A stretch of 54,636 nt of DNA from Bacteroidota bacterium. Its GTDB lineage: Bacteria; Bacteroidota; Rhodothermia; Rhodothermales; Bin80. The translations under genes and the position numbers were made by a program. The notes below the pieces were generated by a model. That model saw nothing but the letters and a program-made list of their open reading frames with translations, made no database searches and was not told where the DNA came from. Shown here piece by piece: positions 1-9,626 of this stretch (positions are counted from its first letter, which is position 1; every line of letters begins with the position of its first letter). The stretch lies in the NCBI GenBank assembly GCA_028873925.1, contig JAPPNA010000149.1, forward strand, positions 1-54,636, in the 5' to 3' direction.

Positions 1-141
1 GCGATCTCAGCCGTCCTGGCTGACTCCAACCGCCACAAAAAGGGCCAAATAGAAGGATATTTTTCGGGTTTCCCAACAAGTTAGCGCTTATGGGGCTCAG
101 AAAATAGTCAGCGCAGTGTGAAACCTCTTGATTCTGGCTAC

Positions 142-159
142 GTATACTGTAGCGTTACA
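142..159 (+). promoter_or_regulatory. Putative promoter -10 with overlapping operator palindrome
   Basis: A TATACT hexamer at 143-148 lies 27 bp before the chosen ATG at 175 and could be a -10 box. It is immediately followed by and overlaps TGTA-GCGT-TACA (148-159), an inverted repeat with 4-bp arms. A GTATAC palindrome sits at 142-147. This resembles the operators of HigA-type antitoxins, and the protein encoded just downstream begins with such a DNA-binding domain. Autorepression is therefore plausible but inferred. Confidence 0.45.
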
Positions 160-174
160 CTTTACATCACTGCT

Positions 175-3100
175 ATGAAAAAGTCAGCAAACATGCAGCA
201 GAAAATCGGGGAGTTTATTCGGCGGAAAATCATCCCGACAGGGTTGACCATCACGGATGCAGCCAAGAAATTGGGAGTGAGCAGACCCGCGCTCTCCAGG
301 GTGCTCAACGGCCACGCGTCTCTTTCGCGGGATATGGCCCTGCGTCTACAGGAAACATTTGGCGCTAATGCGAGCGAGATCCTCGGAATGCAGGAGGACG
401 TAAAGTCCGGCACGCAGCATCGCACCACCCAGTCCCATCGATACGTACCGGATTTTCTCACTATCAAGGCTGCCGATATTGAATCCTGGAGCGAACGGAG
501 AATTGAGGCGCGCAGCGAACTTCCCGTTCTGGTGCGACGCCTTGTTTACGCCACCGGTAGTGAATTGCTACATGTGGATTTCCCAGGCTTTGACAACTCC
601 CAGCGGCCTAGCTTTGACGGGCTTGTCAAGGCTGGTACAGCAACACCGTTCGTACCAGCGGGTCCATCGGCGTGGGAGTTGAGCACTGAAAAGAGGACGA
701 TGGCTAAGGCTAACCGGGATTTCAATTCTGGACTGAACAAGATCTCTCAGCAAGAACGTGCAAAACGCACCTTCGTGTTCGTAACCACGCGGAATTGGAC
801 GGGCAAGAATGATTGGGCGAAGACGAAGAATCAGCTGGGCGAATGGAATGAGGTGCGTGCTTATGATGCATCTGACCTAGAGCAGTGGCTGGAGTCGACG
901 ATAGCACCTCGAATTTGGCTCGCTGAAAAGCTGGGCATGCCTACCGAGGGTTATCGGACCATTGAGGCATTTTGGGACGATTGGGCGAATGCCACTAAGC
1001 CGCCATTGACCGCAGAGCTATTCGCACCCTCAATAAGACTCCACGAGGAAAAACTGCGAGAATGGCTGGCAGCGCCGCCAGACCGCCCATTAATTGTTGC
1101 TGCCGACTCCCGAGAAGAGAGCATTGCGTTCATTGCCTGCCTCCTGCTTGCGGAGAAATGTCGGAAGGCAGCCCCGGGTAGCGCGGTTCTTTTTGAATCG
1201 GCCAGAACGCTCAGATTTCTGGCGGAATCAACGGCACCATTCGTGGCCATCATCGCTAACGACGAGATTGAGCGCGAAGTCGCCAGTGTATTCAGGAAGT
1301 ACCATTGCATCGTGGTGCACGCGCGCAATAACCCCTTTACCCAGCCGGATATCTCTATTGATTCTCTGAATCAATATTCATTTGACCATGCACTCGCGGA
1401 CATGGGCATTGGCCTAGGCGAGATGGCCCGCCTTGCTCGTCAGTCTGGTCTGTCCCGGACCAGACTGCGATGGCTACTCATAAACACTGCAATCGGAGCG
1501 CAACAGTGGTCCAGTGATGCACGAAGCGCCAAAAAACTCATTCCGATGGCTCTCGTAGGGGCGTGGAACGAGGGATTTGATGCTGATCGCGAGATCCTTG
1601 AGAAACTCTCCGGCACCTCCTACGAATTCGTTGAACGTGCGGTCGTTGACCTCTTCGCGATTGAGAATGGCCCAGTCTGGTGCATAGGCAAGTATAGGGG
1701 GGTCGCGCCAAGAATTGACGCACTATTTGCCGTGGCTCCATATCTGATCAAGAAGGACTTGGATTGCTTCCTGGAGAGGGCCAAATATGTGCTTACAGAG
1801 TCCGATTTTCCACTTGAGATTCCACACAACTCGCGTCTCCGGGATGGAATTGTTGGTAGAACGCGTGAGCACTCTCCTGAATTGCGAAGCGGCATTCTCG
1901 ATATGTTGATTCTCCTAGCGATTCATGGAAACCGCCTCTTTAGGGATCGCACGGAAGTAGATGTGGAAGATAGAATCAGTAGTCTTGTGGATCGCCTTCT
2001 GGTCCCGCTGACCGGCGAAAAGCTGAAGTCGCATGACCTCGATTTGCCTGATTTGGCAGAGGCCGCGCCGGATAAATTTATTGAAATCCTGCGAAAAGAC
2101 CTAAAGCGTTCGGAATCTGCTCTGAAGTCCGTGCTTCTGGCTCCCAAGCAGGATCTGTTCGCCAGCCCGTCACTAACGGGAATTCTGTGGGCGCTGGAGC
2201 GTTTGGCATGGCACCGAACCCACTTTATGGATGTGGTCCTTATCCTTGCCGAGATGTCAAGTATGCGGAACAATGAGGGCTGGAGCAGTACGCCGCTGAA
2301 TAGCCTTGCTGGAATTCTTGATTCTCGGCTACCCCAGACGAACGTATCGGTGAGTGATAGGATTCTTGCACTGAAAAAACTGTGCCGCGAGTTTCCTGAT
2401 ACCGGCTGGCAGGTCTGCTTACGACAGATTGATGATAGTAACCGGGTCATTAACTACTCAAATCGTCCGCGTTGGCGTGACGCAGGATCAGCGATGCCGA
2501 CGAGCAGGAATGATCTCCTGGAATCCATGCAGGCAGCACTGGATCTGGTCCTTGATAGGCCTTCCCCTGACGCAAAGGCAGTAAAAGATCTCTTGCCGCG
2601 CATGTACGGCCTGGATGAGCACATACAGCTTAAGATTCTGTTCTGGGTCAACAAATGGGCGGAGTTGCACCCAGTCGATAACGGCAGAGCGGAAATCCGT
2701 GATGAAATAGGACGATTCGTGCAGTACTTACCCGGCACGCTCGCAGTTCCAGGCAGCGAGGTGCTTAAGGCGGCGCAAGATCTCCTCGATCAACTTGCTC
2801 CAAAAGATAAGTTTGAGGTCCTAGCTGCTCCATTCAGGGGAATTTGGGAACACTTCAGCCTCGCACAATCACAAGATCCGAGTCTGTACTTGAGGGACTG
2901 GCCAGATAAGCACGATGCAATATGCAGGAACTCGATGGCAGACATTTGGTCTTTCCATGGAATTGATGGCGTGCTAAGGCTTCTCTACGAGGAGAATAAA
3001 GGGGGCAAGGTTGGGCAATATGCAGCTGAGTGCGCGCACGACTCAAATATGGCTTCCGAAGTGATTAAGGCTGCCTTATTGGCAAAGACAGTCCCCCGCG

Positions 3101-4251
3101 AGAGGATCGATGACTTCCTAACGGGCTTTCTCTATGGACTTAGAGCCGAGACCTTCGCTAAGGTACTGACCGAGCTACCAAATGATGTCCCTGATAACGA
3201 AACCGTTCGACTCTTCCGTTGTGCGCGACCTTGCAGGGAGACATGGAGGCTCCTTGAAAAGCTGCCACGATCCCTCCAAGACCAATACTGGACTACTGTT
3301 GAGGTGTCCTCTGGACCGATTCCTTTTCGGGAATATTCTGTGCACGAAGCGCGAATACTCACTCATCATATGTTGCGCGTCGGTCGGCCATGGGACGCAT
3401 TTGCTGCACTGATGGATGAGTGGGATCGCGTGGATTCCAAAACGCTCAGGTGCCTGCTCCAATGCGTTACCGAACAGGGTTTGGAACAGAGACATTTTTT
3501 CGGGAATCTGGCACGCAATATGCCGAACGCAATTGGCTCCCTAGCGCGGCGCAAAGGGGTTTCGGAGCAGGAGTTGGCGGATTTGGAATTGGCCTCCATC
3601 AATTGGATCCCCCCAGAAGATCGCAAGGTGCCTAATCTTGAATCCCGGATCATTAGTTCACCGGAGTACTTTGTTTACATGCTCTCATTATCCTCAAAGC
3701 GTGGAACTGCAGGGCAAGATCCACCGAAATGGCAGATTGAAGACGAGGGCGAACGAGAGATCATGGCGGTGAGGGCTGGCAGCCTGCTTGATGTATTGCA
3801 CAGGCTGCCTGGTCAAGATACAGAGGGACAGATCGATTCATCAGAGCATATCAGCTGGATTGCAGAGGCTCAGCGCATTGCTTCGGAACATGGCCGCTCC
3901 GAGATTTGCGACCTGCAGATCGGCCGATGGCTGTCCAGAACTCAACCGCAGAATGAGGCCCCATGGCCAAGTCGCCCAGTCTGCACTGTACTGGAGCACT
4001 TTGCGTCCGAAAAGATGGCTGAGGGGTTGCGTGCTGGTGTGCATGAAGCGCGAGGAAGCACAACGCGATGCACCTATGATGGCGGCGCACAGGAGCGGAG
4101 TCTTGGAGAGGAGTTTCGGGGCTGGGCGGAGCATTGGTCAATTGAATATCCGATTGTATCTAGGATTCTCAGAAAGATCTCAGACAGTTACGGGAGGATG
4201 GCAATGCACGAAGATCACCAAGCCGGTGCAAGACAGCGCCATGACCTGTAG
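175..4251 (+). CDS. Xre/HigA-like HTH fused to a large STAND-like putative defence protein
   Basis: This 1358-aa protein is unlike any housekeeping enzyme I recognise. Residues about 7-72 form a HigA-type helix-turn-helix (ITDAAKKLGVSRPALSRVLN). Residues about 140-185 contain FDG followed by GPSAWELST and KAN, a pattern like PD-(D/E)XK-related domains at the front of bacterial STAND proteins. Then comes TFVFVT..NW..K..W and YDASDLEQWLE, a block I associate with the same group. A following segment (LIVAADSREESIAF) sits where a P-loop would be but lacks GK, so nucleotide binding may be lost. The rest is long, helical and repeat-like. ATG at 175 is chosen because the HTH begins there; ATG at 193 is possible, and a GTG at 118 would overlap the operator. 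Anti-phage sensing is inferred from architecture. It is not a simple antitoxin because no HigB gene is adjacent. Confidence 0.7.
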   Translation: MKKSANMQQKIGEFIRRKIIPTGLTITDAAKKLGVSRPALSRVLNGHASLSRDMALRLQETFGANASEILGMQEDVKSGTQHRTTQSHRYVPDFLTIKAADIESWSERRIEARSELPVLVRRLVYATGSELLHVDFPGFDNSQRPSFDGLVKAGTATPFVPAGPSAWELSTEKRTMAKANRDFNSGLNKISQQERAKRTFVFVTTRNWTGKNDWAKTKNQLGEWNEVRAYDASDLEQWLESTIAPRIWLAEKLGMPTEGYRTIEAFWDDWANATKPPLTAELFAPSIRLHEEKLREWLAAPPDRPLIVAADSREESIAFIACLLLAEKCRKAAPGSAVLFESARTLRFLAESTAPFVAIIANDEIEREVASVFRKYHCIVVHARNNPFTQPDISIDSLNQYSFDHALADMGIGLGEMARLARQSGLSRTRLRWLLINTAIGAQQWSSDARSAKKLIPMALVGAWNEGFDADREILEKLSGTSYEFVERAVVDLFAIENGPVWCIGKYRGVAPRIDALFAVAPYLIKKDLDCFLERAKYVLTESDFPLEIPHNSRLRDGIVGRTREHSPELRSGILDMLILLAIHGNRLFRDRTEVDVEDRISSLVDRLLVPLTGEKLKSHDLDLPDLAEAAPDKFIEILRKDLKRSESALKSVLLAPKQDLFASPSLTGILWALERLAWHRTHFMDVVLILAEMSSMRNNEGWSSTPLNSLAGILDSRLPQTNVSVSDRILALKKLCREFPDTGWQVCLRQIDDSNRVINYSNRPRWRDAGSAMPTSRNDLLESMQAALDLVLDRPSPDAKAVKDLLPRMYGLDEHIQLKILFWVNKWAELHPVDNGRAEIRDEIGRFVQYLPGTLAVPGSEVLKAAQDLLDQLAPKDKFEVLAAPFRGIWEHFSLAQSQDPSLYLRDWPDKHDAICRNSMADIWSFHGIDGVLRLLYEENKGGKVGQYAAECAHDSNMASEVIKAALLAKTVPRERIDDFLTGFLYGLRAETFAKVLTELPNDVPDNETVRLFRCARPCRETWRLLEKLPRSLQDQYWTTVEVSSGPIPFREYSVHEARILTHHMLRVGRPWDAFAALMDEWDRVDSKTLRCLLQCVTEQGLEQRHFFGNLARNMPNAIGSLARRKGVSEQELADLELASINWIPPEDRKVPNLESRIISSPEYFVYMLSLSSKRGTAGQDPPKWQIEDEGEREIMAVRAGSLLDVLHRLPGQDTEGQIDSSEHISWIAEAQRIASEHGRSEICDLQIGRWLSRTQPQNEAPWPSRPVCTVLEHFASEKMAEGLRAGVHEARGSTTRCTYDGGAQERSLGEEFRGWAEHWSIEYPIVSRILRKISDSYGRMAMHEDHQAGARQRHDL

Positions 4252-4779
4252 ATCGGCGATGGAGAATTCAGCTGAGAAAGACCCAGGTGGTGTCACGGAA
4301 CGCATTCAACCGCCCGCATCGACAGCACTCGGGATTGTCCAACGACAACTATAACTGGGGACATCGAAAATTACTCTGCCCCGTGGTATCCCTCGCCAAC
4401 TCTGCTTTGCGGAGCCAGGCACTTTAACTCATTGAGAGGCACATGATCAGGGAGTAGGCTGGAAGTCACATTGTGATGGGATCGATACCGCTCGGCTTCC
4501 AAGGTTAGCTCTATGCGCAGTTGAGGCGAACGGCTGGCATCCCGGTCACTGACGGACTCGGACCCCCACTTCCGAGACTAAACTCTTCGTTCGCGGGCTC
4601 AAATTACCCGAAAACAGCTCAAAGCTCCCGCCACCTGGGTGCCGGTTCCGGCCGAATTACCAGTTTACCGCATGCTTAACACTGTTTCGGGATGGCCTTC
4701 TCAGCGGCAGCTGCCGACGCAACAGGCAACATAGTGACAGAAACTGCTATCTTTACGGCTTCATGACACCCTTAGAGAA
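4252..4779. other. Intergenic stretch without a recognisable gene
   Basis: These 528 bases hold no ORF with coding character on either strand, no tRNA and no clear terminator. They separate the large HTH-fusion gene from the PLP decarboxylase gene. The promoter of the latter should lie near the right end, but I see no strong consensus. Confidence 0.6.
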
Positions 4780-6222
4780 ATGACTGGGCGTAGTGCCGCC
4801 GCCGATTCGACCGAATTCAATCAGAACGGCCTGCAGATGTCTGCGGGCGAAATGGCAGACCTCGCGCAGTATGCGACCGAAATCCTGGTCGAACGGTGGC
4901 AGCAGCTGGCCGATGAGCGGGCCTGGGAAGGGGACTTCAGAGACTCTCTGGCAAGCCTGCTGGACGAAGATCCGCCGGAAGAAGGACATCCGCCCCGTCA
5001 CGTTATTGATCGGGCCGTAAAAGATGTGCTGTGCAATACGCTGAGACTCGATCATCCGCGCTCCTTCGGGTTCATACCGACCTGCCCTACCTGGCCTGGG
5101 GTCCTGGCAGATTATCTGGCCGCCGGCTTTAACGTAAACGCCGTGGCATGGCTGGTCGCAAGCGGGCCATCCCAACTTGAAGCCATCGTAGTCAATTGGT
5201 TCCGGCAATGGTTCGGACTGCCGGAAGGAGCCGGTGGTCTGATCACCAGCGGTGGCTCGGCTGCCGCCCTCCATGCATTGGTAGCAGCGCGGGAAGCCGC
5301 CAATAATCCCCGGCGCGCCGTGGTCTATATGAGTGATGCCACTCACAGCGCGCAAATGCAGGCGGCTCGCGTAATCGGGATCCCCGCCAGCCGGATAAGG
5401 GCTCTTCCCTCCGATCAGGGCAGACTGATGCCAGACTCCGTAGCGCAAGCCGTGTCCGCCGACAGAAAGGCCGGACTCACGCCCATGATCGTCTGCGCCA
5501 ATGCGGGCACATCAAGTCGCGGTGCCATAGATCCGCTGTCTGAGTTGGCGGAAATCTGCGCGGATCAAGGCATCTGGTTCCATGTTGACGCGGCTTACGG
5601 TGGAGGTGCCATCCTGACGCAAAGGGGGGCCAAAGCTCTGAAAGGCATTGATCTGGCGGATTCCATCGTCTTTGATGCCCATAAATGGCTGTTCCAGCCC
5701 TATGAGGGAGGCTGCGTGCTGGTGCGTAGCGCCGATGCACTTGAAAAGGCGTTCGCCATCCAACATGATGTCCTGCAGGACACTGTCTGGGGGGTCAAGC
5801 ACGCTAATCCTTCGGACTTGGGCATTCAGACGAGCCGCAGTTTCCGCGCACTGAAGATCTGGATGTCTATTCAGACGTTCGGCCTTGCGGCGTTTCGTTC
5901 AGCCATTGATAACGGCCTTGACCTGGCCGAGCACGCAGGTGAGTATATCCGCGCGAGCTCCGTATTGGAACTGATGGGTGGATCGCTGAGCATTGTGTGC
6001 TTTCGTGTCAATCCGGGCGGTATGGACGAGGATGCCCTGGCGCACATCAACCGCGTCGTGCTGGCCCAGATGTTCTGGCACGGTCACGCATTTCTCTCTT
6101 CAACAAGTCTTGACCGCCGACCCGCACTGCGACTCTGCATCGTCAATCACACCACTACATGGCGTGATGTAGTGGAGACGCTCGTGGAAATCGAAGAATG
6201 GGCCCAGGAGGCGGTCAGTTGA
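4780..6222 (+). CDS. PLP-dependent group II decarboxylase (aromatic-L-amino-acid decarboxylase family)
   Basis: This 480-aa enzyme belongs to the group II pyridoxal-phosphate decarboxylases (DDC/TyrDC/GAD type), which convert amino acids to amines in the cytoplasm. The fold-type I landmarks are in order: TSGGSAA near residue 217, HVDAAYGG near 268, and DAHKW with the Schiff-base lysine at K302. N-terminal DHPRSFGF and PTWPG match the substrate-side N domain of this family. Length is typical (470-500). The ATG at 4780 follows a purine-rich AGAGAA. It stands alone, with about 500 bp upstream and 400 bp downstream empty, so context gives no substrate. Aromatic amino acids are a guess; glutamate or 2,4-diaminobutyrate cannot be excluded. 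Confidence 0.85.
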   Translation: MTGRSAAADSTEFNQNGLQMSAGEMADLAQYATEILVERWQQLADERAWEGDFRDSLASLLDEDPPEEGHPPRHVIDRAVKDVLCNTLRLDHPRSFGFIPTCPTWPGVLADYLAAGFNVNAVAWLVASGPSQLEAIVVNWFRQWFGLPEGAGGLITSGGSAAALHALVAAREAANNPRRAVVYMSDATHSAQMQAARVIGIPASRIRALPSDQGRLMPDSVAQAVSADRKAGLTPMIVCANAGTSSRGAIDPLSELAEICADQGIWFHVDAAYGGGAILTQRGAKALKGIDLADSIVFDAHKWLFQPYEGGCVLVRSADALEKAFAIQHDVLQDTVWGVKHANPSDLGIQTSRSFRALKIWMSIQTFGLAAFRSAIDNGLDLAEHAGEYIRASSVLELMGGSLSIVCFRVNPGGMDEDALAHINRVVLAQMFWHGHAFLSSTSLDRRPALRLCIVNHTTTWRDVVETLVEIEEWAQEAVS

Positions 6223-6631
6223 CGGGAAGCCGTGGGGCGATGATGTTTGTGCTTTTCTTTGGGGAAATGCATGATGCGGAATCATCTGATGGCTCCTCCG
6301 ACAGGTACGACCGCTGTTGGCAACGCCTGCCGATTCGCGGTCGCGCCTGATCAACAACGGCTTTGGCTGAGTCCGCGCGAAGTATGGACCAATTCCTCCC
6401 ACATACCACCCCCGGGCGAGTAGGCAGACTCAGTCACACCGGCTGTCGGTGCACGCAAGGAAATCCCCGGTCACGCCTCCAGAGTCGAAAACCATACATC
6501 TGGCGCAGACCCACTCCGCATCAGGCGAATGCCCGCGCTGTACCAGCAACTCGGCCTATTCGCATGCAGGCTGCAGTACGGTGGCACAATTCTTGCGTCA
6601 GTTCAGGACCGTAACCGGAATCACTGATGCT
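6223..6631. other. Intergenic stretch without a recognisable gene
   Basis: About 410 bases between the decarboxylase and the TonB-domain lipoprotein. Open frames here lack coding features, and the lipoprotein signal peptide starts only at 6632. No RNA gene or strong hairpin was noticed. Confidence 0.55.
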
Positions 6632-7075
6632 ATGAATCTCCAACCTGTTCTGCCGCTGGCCGTGCTGCTGCTTTTTTCCGCCTGTATGGAAGCCACCATC
6701 ACGCAGGAAATCAAAGATCCGTCCGCCCCGGAAGCCACCCAGGCTCCAACACAACCGGAGCTGGAGGATCTTGGGATAGTTTACAAGACCATCACCGATC
6801 CGCCGACCCTGATCGGTGGACATTCCAGCTTGGTTGATCAGATTCAGTACCCCACCATTGCTAGGAAGGCCCAGGTGGAGGGGAGCGTGATTGTTCAATT
6901 CGTGGTGGACCCTGAAGGTAACGTTCGCAACGCTGTGGTGACCCGAGGTATTGGCGCAGGATGTGATGAGGAGGCACTGCGGGTCATTCGGCAAGCTAAG
7001 TTTAACCCAGGGTACAACGAGGGCGCGGCTGTAAATACGAGCATGTCCCTGCCCATTTTGTTCAAGCTCCAGTAG
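6632..7075 (+). CDS. Lipoprotein with C-terminal TonB domain
   Basis: A 147-aa protein starting with a lipoprotein signal peptide. The lipobox FSAC ends at residue 18, so the cysteine after the hydrophobic run would be lipidated. Residues about 65-147 form a TonB C-terminal-like domain, with YP..A..A.VEG.V.V.F.VDP.G.V, then C.EEA.R.I..AKF.PG and a final SLPI.FKL strand. Such domains normally contact the TonB box of outer-membrane receptors. Here the usual membrane anchor is replaced by a lipid anchor, as in many Bacteroidota-type energy-transducer-like proteins. The reading frame runs upstream in-frame, but the signal peptide fixes the start at 6632. No ExbB/ExbD genes are nearby, so partnership with TonB-dependent transport is inferred. 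Confidence 0.8.
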   Translation: MNLQPVLPLAVLLLFSACMEATITQEIKDPSAPEATQAPTQPELEDLGIVYKTITDPPTLIGGHSSLVDQIQYPTIARKAQVEGSVIVQFVVDPEGNVRNAVVTRGIGAGCDEEALRVIRQAKFNPGYNEGAAVNTSMSLPILFKLQ

Positions 7076-7127
7076 AAACCAAGCGGTCGGGTCCTGCCCG
7101 TATCGCCGCGTTTCACGCCCGCCCAAT

Positions 7128-7144
7128 GGGCCGCGCAGCGGCCC
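7128..7144. terminator. GC-rich perfect hairpin after the TonB lipoprotein gene
   Basis: A perfect 7-bp inverted repeat (GGGCCGC, 3-nt loop, GCGGCCC) lies 53 bp past the stop codon at 7075. There is no U-tract, so a rho-independent terminator is only possible. It may be an mRNA 3'-end stabilising hairpin. Confidence 0.3.
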
Positions 7145-7244
7145 GAACTTCGGTGGTTGTGCACCCTAGGCGCGACGGGTCGGGGTTGCACCGCAAACAA
7201 ACCTGGAGATTGTGGAATGATCCAATTGGGCGCTGACGGGTTAG

Positions 7245-8468
7245 ATGCCTGATTCCAATGCCATCTCCGTGTCCACGCGACAGAACTCCGTTTCCGTCAG
7301 TGCCTATGTGCGCACGCTTAAGCGTACCGTTGAATCCGTAGCACCCTGCTGGGTGACCGGTGAAATTCAGCAGTTCAAGGCCAGCGCCAGAGGTCACTGG
7401 TACTTTACCGTACGGGACCGGGATGCCAGTTTGGACTGCGCGATGTGGAGCCGGCAGGCACGGCGCGTACTGTTCAGGCCGGAAGCGGGCATGCTGGTGG
7501 ATATATACGGCAGCCCCTCAGTGTACCCCAAACAGGGTCGCCTACAGTTCTACGCCGAAAAACTCACCCGGCAGGACTCCGAAGGCGCACTGCTTCTGGC
7601 ATTTCGGCGGCTCAAAGCCAAGCTTGAAAAAGAAGGCCTGTTTGAAGGCAGCCGCAAACGGCCGATCCCCCAGTTCCCGCATACAATCGGTGTCGTCACC
7701 TCGGCGACGGGAGCGGCTTTTCAGGATATCGTCCGCATCACCGGCCAGCGATATCCCCTTTGTCGGATTTTGCTTTCCCCTTCTCTGGTTCAGGGCGACG
7801 AAGCGGCAGTTCAGATTGCCGGGGCCATTGAGCGGCTGGGCACGCTGCGGCCGCCCGATCGCCCGGATGTGCTGATCGTCGGTCGCGGAGGCGGCTCCGT
7901 ACAGGATTTACAGCCGTTCAATGAAGAAGCCGTGGCTAGGGCGATTTTTGCCTGCCCAATACCGGTAATTAGTGCCGTGGGACACGAAACCGACGTTACG
8001 ATCGCTGATCTGGTCGCAGACCTGCGTGCCGCCACCCCGTCCCATGCCGCAGAGTTGGCCGTGCCCGACCAACAGGTGCTCTACAGCACTGTGCAAGTGG
8101 TTTCGGACCATATGCACTCCCGGGTGCTGCAGCAAGTCGCCGCACGCCGCGCCGGAATTGAGCACATTACGGATTCATACGAGTTTAACACCCCGGTCAA
8201 TCGTGTCCGGGAAGCGCAGCAATGGCTTGAGGAATTGACAGAACAGTTGCACACAAGCCTGTCCGGCCGGCTGCTTTCGCTGCGACATGCCGCTGAAAAA
8301 CAGCTCGCCAACCTCACCGCCCTTGACCCAAGGCGCGGGCTGCGCCAGGGCCTGGTCCGGGTTGAACGGATGGGCAAACCGGTCCGGTCAAGCAGCAGCC
8401 TTCAATGGGGCGACCGAATTCAGCTGCATTTTCTGGATGGCCAGCGCGTAGCCGTTATTGATTCCTGA
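7245..8468 (+). CDS. xseA: Exodeoxyribonuclease VII large subunit
   Basis: A 407-aa XseA. With XseB it forms exonuclease VII, which degrades single-stranded DNA from both ends in repair and recombination. The N-terminal OB-fold (residues about 10-105) includes VTGEI..FK.S..GHWYFT. The catalytic domain shows GVVTSATGAAFQDI, RGGGSVQDLQPFN and the characteristic SAVGHETDVTIAD followed by RAATPSHAAEL. The C-terminal part is helical or coiled-coil as expected. Length matches the family (400-450). The small subunit gene xseB lies 2 kb downstream at 10462 and is not adjacent, which is common. Start ATG at 7245; the sequence just upstream has no strong ribosome-binding site. Confidence 0.95.
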   Translation: MPDSNAISVSTRQNSVSVSAYVRTLKRTVESVAPCWVTGEIQQFKASARGHWYFTVRDRDASLDCAMWSRQARRVLFRPEAGMLVDIYGSPSVYPKQGRLQFYAEKLTRQDSEGALLLAFRRLKAKLEKEGLFEGSRKRPIPQFPHTIGVVTSATGAAFQDIVRITGQRYPLCRILLSPSLVQGDEAAVQIAGAIERLGTLRPPDRPDVLIVGRGGGSVQDLQPFNEEAVARAIFACPIPVISAVGHETDVTIADLVADLRAATPSHAAELAVPDQQVLYSTVQVVSDHMHSRVLQQVAARRAGIEHITDSYEFNTPVNRVREAQQWLEELTEQLHTSLSGRLLSLRHAAEKQLANLTALDPRRGLRQGLVRVERMGKPVRSSSSLQWGDRIQLHFLDGQRVAVIDS

Positions 8469-8509
8469 ATTCTGACCGTAAGCTGGCCTCCGACCATTCA
8501 CCCTGCTCC

Positions 8510-9625
8510 ATGGAAAAACCCGCCACCGCCGCGGCCTGCATTACGCTGATCCCGCAGAAGAGATTAGACATTATTGATGTGTCTCAGCAAATGGTGGAGG
8601 ATCTGCATGCCCGATTCGCAGGGTTCCCGCGGCTGCTGTGCTGCTCACTGCATACCACCGCCGGCTACCTGCACGAACAGCTGGCCACCAAACTGGGTCC
8701 GGATCGGGAGTCAGTCAGCGCCTACGTCCGCTCGGCCCAGCGGTTGTTCCCGGAGGGTGCCCCGTACTGGCATGATCAGATGCACCTCCGCAATGAGCTG
8801 TCAGAAGAACAGCGCAAACAGGAGCCCCTGAATGCGGACTCCCATCTGGCTTATATCTGCCTGGGACTGGCCAACTGTGTCACCTACCGCAATAATCCTG
8901 CGGCTCCGATTCATTTTATTGACCTGGATGGCAAATTCAACGGATCCACGCGGAGCCGTAAATCCTGGATTGTCGGCTACGATGCCACCGACTGTATCCA
9001 CGAATCGGTCGTGGATATCCCGATACCCAAAAAACATGTTCAGGCGATAAGCCTCACCGGCACGGCCACCAACCTGCTGACACCCGTTGAGCAATTGGTC
9101 CGGCAGCACAAACTCAGCCGTGGACTGGTAACCATCGACTTGGAAGACAACGAAAAACACGCAGGTCTCACGGTTAATGAATTTGAGACCCTTCTGGTGG
9201 AAAAAGACCTCACCACAGCGCTGTTGGATCCGCTCAAGTATGTGGTGCGCAACAGCCCTAAACTGCTGCGGGATCCGCTTTCGCTTCCGTCAAGGGCCCA
9301 GCAGTTCCTGACCGCCGAACTGAAAAGGATCGTACCGGAAGTCCTCAACACCGCGAGCCGGAATGTGTCCCGGCTGGAGTATATCGTGGAAAGGCTGGGG
9401 TTTCACCTCCATTTTCTGGAATACATCATTGACCGGCTCGCGGCACCATCGGAAACACGCTGGATGAACCTGGGGCGCCATATCAATCTGCTGGTCAATT
9501 CGGAAACCGAGAACGGCCCCGGCCGCGTACACCTCGGCACCTACCAGAGTCCGATCCTTATCCAATGGCGCCACCCGGAGCAGTCTGTCCGCCGGCTGGT
9601 CGTTCGTCTGCACCGCTTCTGCTGA
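8510..9625 (+). CDS. YjbQ/UPF0047-like domain protein with C-terminal extension
   Basis: A 371-aa protein. Residues about 10-150 resemble the UPF0047/YjbQ thiamine-phosphate-synthase-like fold: a short strand then SLHTTAGYLHEQ near residue 46, HLRNE near 92, and N-A-D-SH around 108-112 where YjbQ has NGHAH. The remaining 220 residues are not recognised and include two similar segments, RLEYIVERLGF and FLEYIIDRLAA. YjbQ proteins are about 140 aa, so this is a much longer variant or a distant relative. It starts 41 bp after xseA in the same direction, so co-transcription is possible. The function is unknown; thiamine salvage would be a guess. Confidence 0.5.
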   Translation: MEKPATAAACITLIPQKRLDIIDVSQQMVEDLHARFAGFPRLLCCSLHTTAGYLHEQLATKLGPDRESVSAYVRSAQRLFPEGAPYWHDQMHLRNELSEEQRKQEPLNADSHLAYICLGLANCVTYRNNPAAPIHFIDLDGKFNGSTRSRKSWIVGYDATDCIHESVVDIPIPKKHVQAISLTGTATNLLTPVEQLVRQHKLSRGLVTIDLEDNEKHAGLTVNEFETLLVEKDLTTALLDPLKYVVRNSPKLLRDPLSLPSRAQQFLTAELKRIVPEVLNTASRNVSRLEYIVERLGFHLHFLEYIIDRLAAPSETRWMNLGRHINLLVNSETENGPGRVHLGTYQSPILIQWRHPEQSVRRLVVRLHRFC

Positions 9626-9626
9626 C

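Noticed and set aside
4753-5448. 231-aa minus-strand frame
   Set aside because: It lies antisense to the PLP decarboxylase, whose catalytic motifs are intact; no independent coding evidence.
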